The notes under the pieces: generated by a model
The model's input: only the letters and a program-made list of their open reading frames with translations
Told to the model about the DNA's origin: nothing
Databases searched by the model: none
Origin: an uncultured bacterium
Lineage (GTDB): Bacteria > Cyanobacteriota > Vampirovibrionia > Gastranaerophilales > Gastranaerophilaceae
NCBI GenBank assembly: GCA_950022695.1
Contig: CATLLN010000002.1
Span: 326,520 to 390,519, forward strand
Length of the DNA: 64,000 nt
Reading direction: 5' to 3'
Shown here: piece by piece, positions 63,397 to 64,000 of the stretch
Numbering within the stretch: the stretch's first letter is position 1
Layout of the letters: every line of letters starts with the position of its first letter
Program-made: the position numbers and the translations under genes

Positions 63397-63795
63397 TTAG
63401 TAAACGTAGCAAAGAACTTCGCCGCCAACGTTTTCTTTTCTTGCTTTTCTATCTGTTAACAATCCTTTTGGAGTTGAAACGATAGCAACACCCATACCAC
63501 CTAAAACTTTTTGTAAGTTTTTAGATTTTGAGTAGCTTCTTAAACCTGGTTTAGAAATTCTTTCTAATTTTGTGATAACAGGTTTGCCGTTAGCTTCGTA
63601 TTTTAAAGTTATAGAAATAACTTTGAATTTACCGGCTTCTTTAACTTCATAACCAGCAATGAAACCTTCTTCTTTCAATACTCTTGCTAATTCGACTTTC
63701 AATTTTGAAGCCGGCACATCAACTGTTTGATGTGAAACCATGTTAGCATTTCTGATTCTTGTTAGCATATCTGCTATAGGATCTGTCATTGACAT
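63397..63795 (-). CDS. rpsH: 30S ribosomal protein S8
   Basis: This 132-residue protein has the S8 pattern ([21 protein letters not shown]-like [37 protein letters not shown] core [10 protein letters not shown], and the C-terminal GGEVLCYVY). GGAGG lies before the ATG at 63795, and the frame upstream to 63819 is not needed. S8 binds 16S rRNA helix 21 and often autoregulates the spc operon. No rpsN or rplE reading frame precedes it within the window. Confidence 0.95.
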   Translation of the reverse strand: MSMTDPIADMLTRIRNANMVSHQTVDVPASKLKVELARVLKEEGFIAGYEVKEAGKFKVISITLKYEANGKPVITKLERISKPGLRSYSKSKNLQKVLGGMGVAIVSTPKGLLTDRKARKENVGGEVLCYVY

Positions 63796-64000
63796 TTTAA
63801 TTCCTCCGGACTTACCCACAGTTATAGGCAGTATCCTTACTTAACTATTACACCACTTACCAAGTTAATCTTTGCCTTTAATTCGGGAATTACCCTTTTT
63901 GGCGTATCCTGGCAGTCTGGAACTGTATACACTTATTTTATAACAAACAACAATATTTACAATAGTAAACTTAAGATATGTAACAAAAAAGCGGTCATAA
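63796..64000 (-). promoter_or_regulatory. non-coding leader region upstream of rpsH
   Basis: No open frame is seen on the coding strand for 205 bp. TATAAA-like sequence at about 63935-63945 could be a -10 box. Downstream hairpins include CAGT/ACTG (about 63917-63929), GGG/CCC (about 63885-63895) and TTAACT/AGTTAA (about 63841-63872). This suggests rpsH begins a transcript with a folded leader of about 140 nt. Confidence 0.35.

Overview
The window is AT-rich DNA from a Gram-negative, anaerobic, fermentative bacterium. Direct evidence includes a type V autotransporter, a large AsmA/TamB-like envelope protein, two rubrerythrins, AdhE, an ADP-forming acyl-CoA synthetase and two prepilin-like proteins with an FTLAE(T/V)LITLGIIG N-terminus. 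Folate-dependent TrmFO and many lineage-specific proteins carrying a short (V/I)SF(K/T)GN-like motif would fit a gut Vampirovibrionia (Melainabacteria, Gastranaerophilales-type) genome. That assignment is an inference from family resemblance, not a database result.

Layout. 1-3.2 kb: the end of a mobile element. It holds a long structured leader with its own promoter, a serine recombinase and an overlapping tyrosine integrase. The element abuts the 5' half of an initiator tRNA gene cut in the anticodon loop. 3.2-12.5 kb: AsmA-like protein, rubrerythrin, a TPR-glycosyltransferase-like protein, two tandem ArsP_2-type permeases and an XRE regulator with a double operator. 12.6-18 kb: prepilin, alanine racemase, a shortened dihydrolipoamide dehydrogenase, OppF-type ATPase, a putative zinc peptidase and SmpB. 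18-30.6 kb: a second prepilin whose leader is split by an insertion and a 9-G tract, two hypothetical proteins, MutS, ADP-forming CoA ligase, a radical SAM protein, two zinc dehydrogenases, an organophosphate-type MFS carrier and a DnaQ-like exonuclease. 30.7-41.4 kb: thioredoxin, reverse rubrerythrin, PepA, a TPR protein, a 1102-residue protein made of two coiled-coil/hydrophobic modules, and AdhE behind a Rex-like operator. 42-60.3 kb: small SFxG proteins, a DHH phosphoesterase, an orphan histidine kinase, a frameshifted gene, glutamate dehydrogenase, the autotransporter, a bacterial voltage-gated sodium channel, a helicase-nuclease, an M48 protease, a PlsC-like acyltransferase, tRNA-Ser and several small proteins. 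60.5-64 kb: TrmFO facing a fragment of the spc ribosomal operon (rpsH, rplF, an inserted unknown gene, rplR).

How the genes work together. AdhE, the ADP-forming CoA ligase and GdhA outline fermentation and nitrogen assimilation, and the Rex-like box suggests that adhE follows NADH/NAD+ balance. The rubrerythrins and thioredoxin form an oxygen-defence set. The autotransporter, AsmA-like protein, prepilins and M48 protease belong to the envelope. Several genes (alr, the OppF gene, smpB, trmFO, the XRE gene) have a -10 box only 6-9 nt before the start codon and no Shine-Dalgarno sequence, which predicts leaderless or nearly leaderless mRNAs.

The most unusual items are the split initiator-tRNA site, the structured recombinase leader, the G-tract prepilin, the gene inserted between rplF and rplR, the shared SFxGN motif and the two-module 1102-residue protein.
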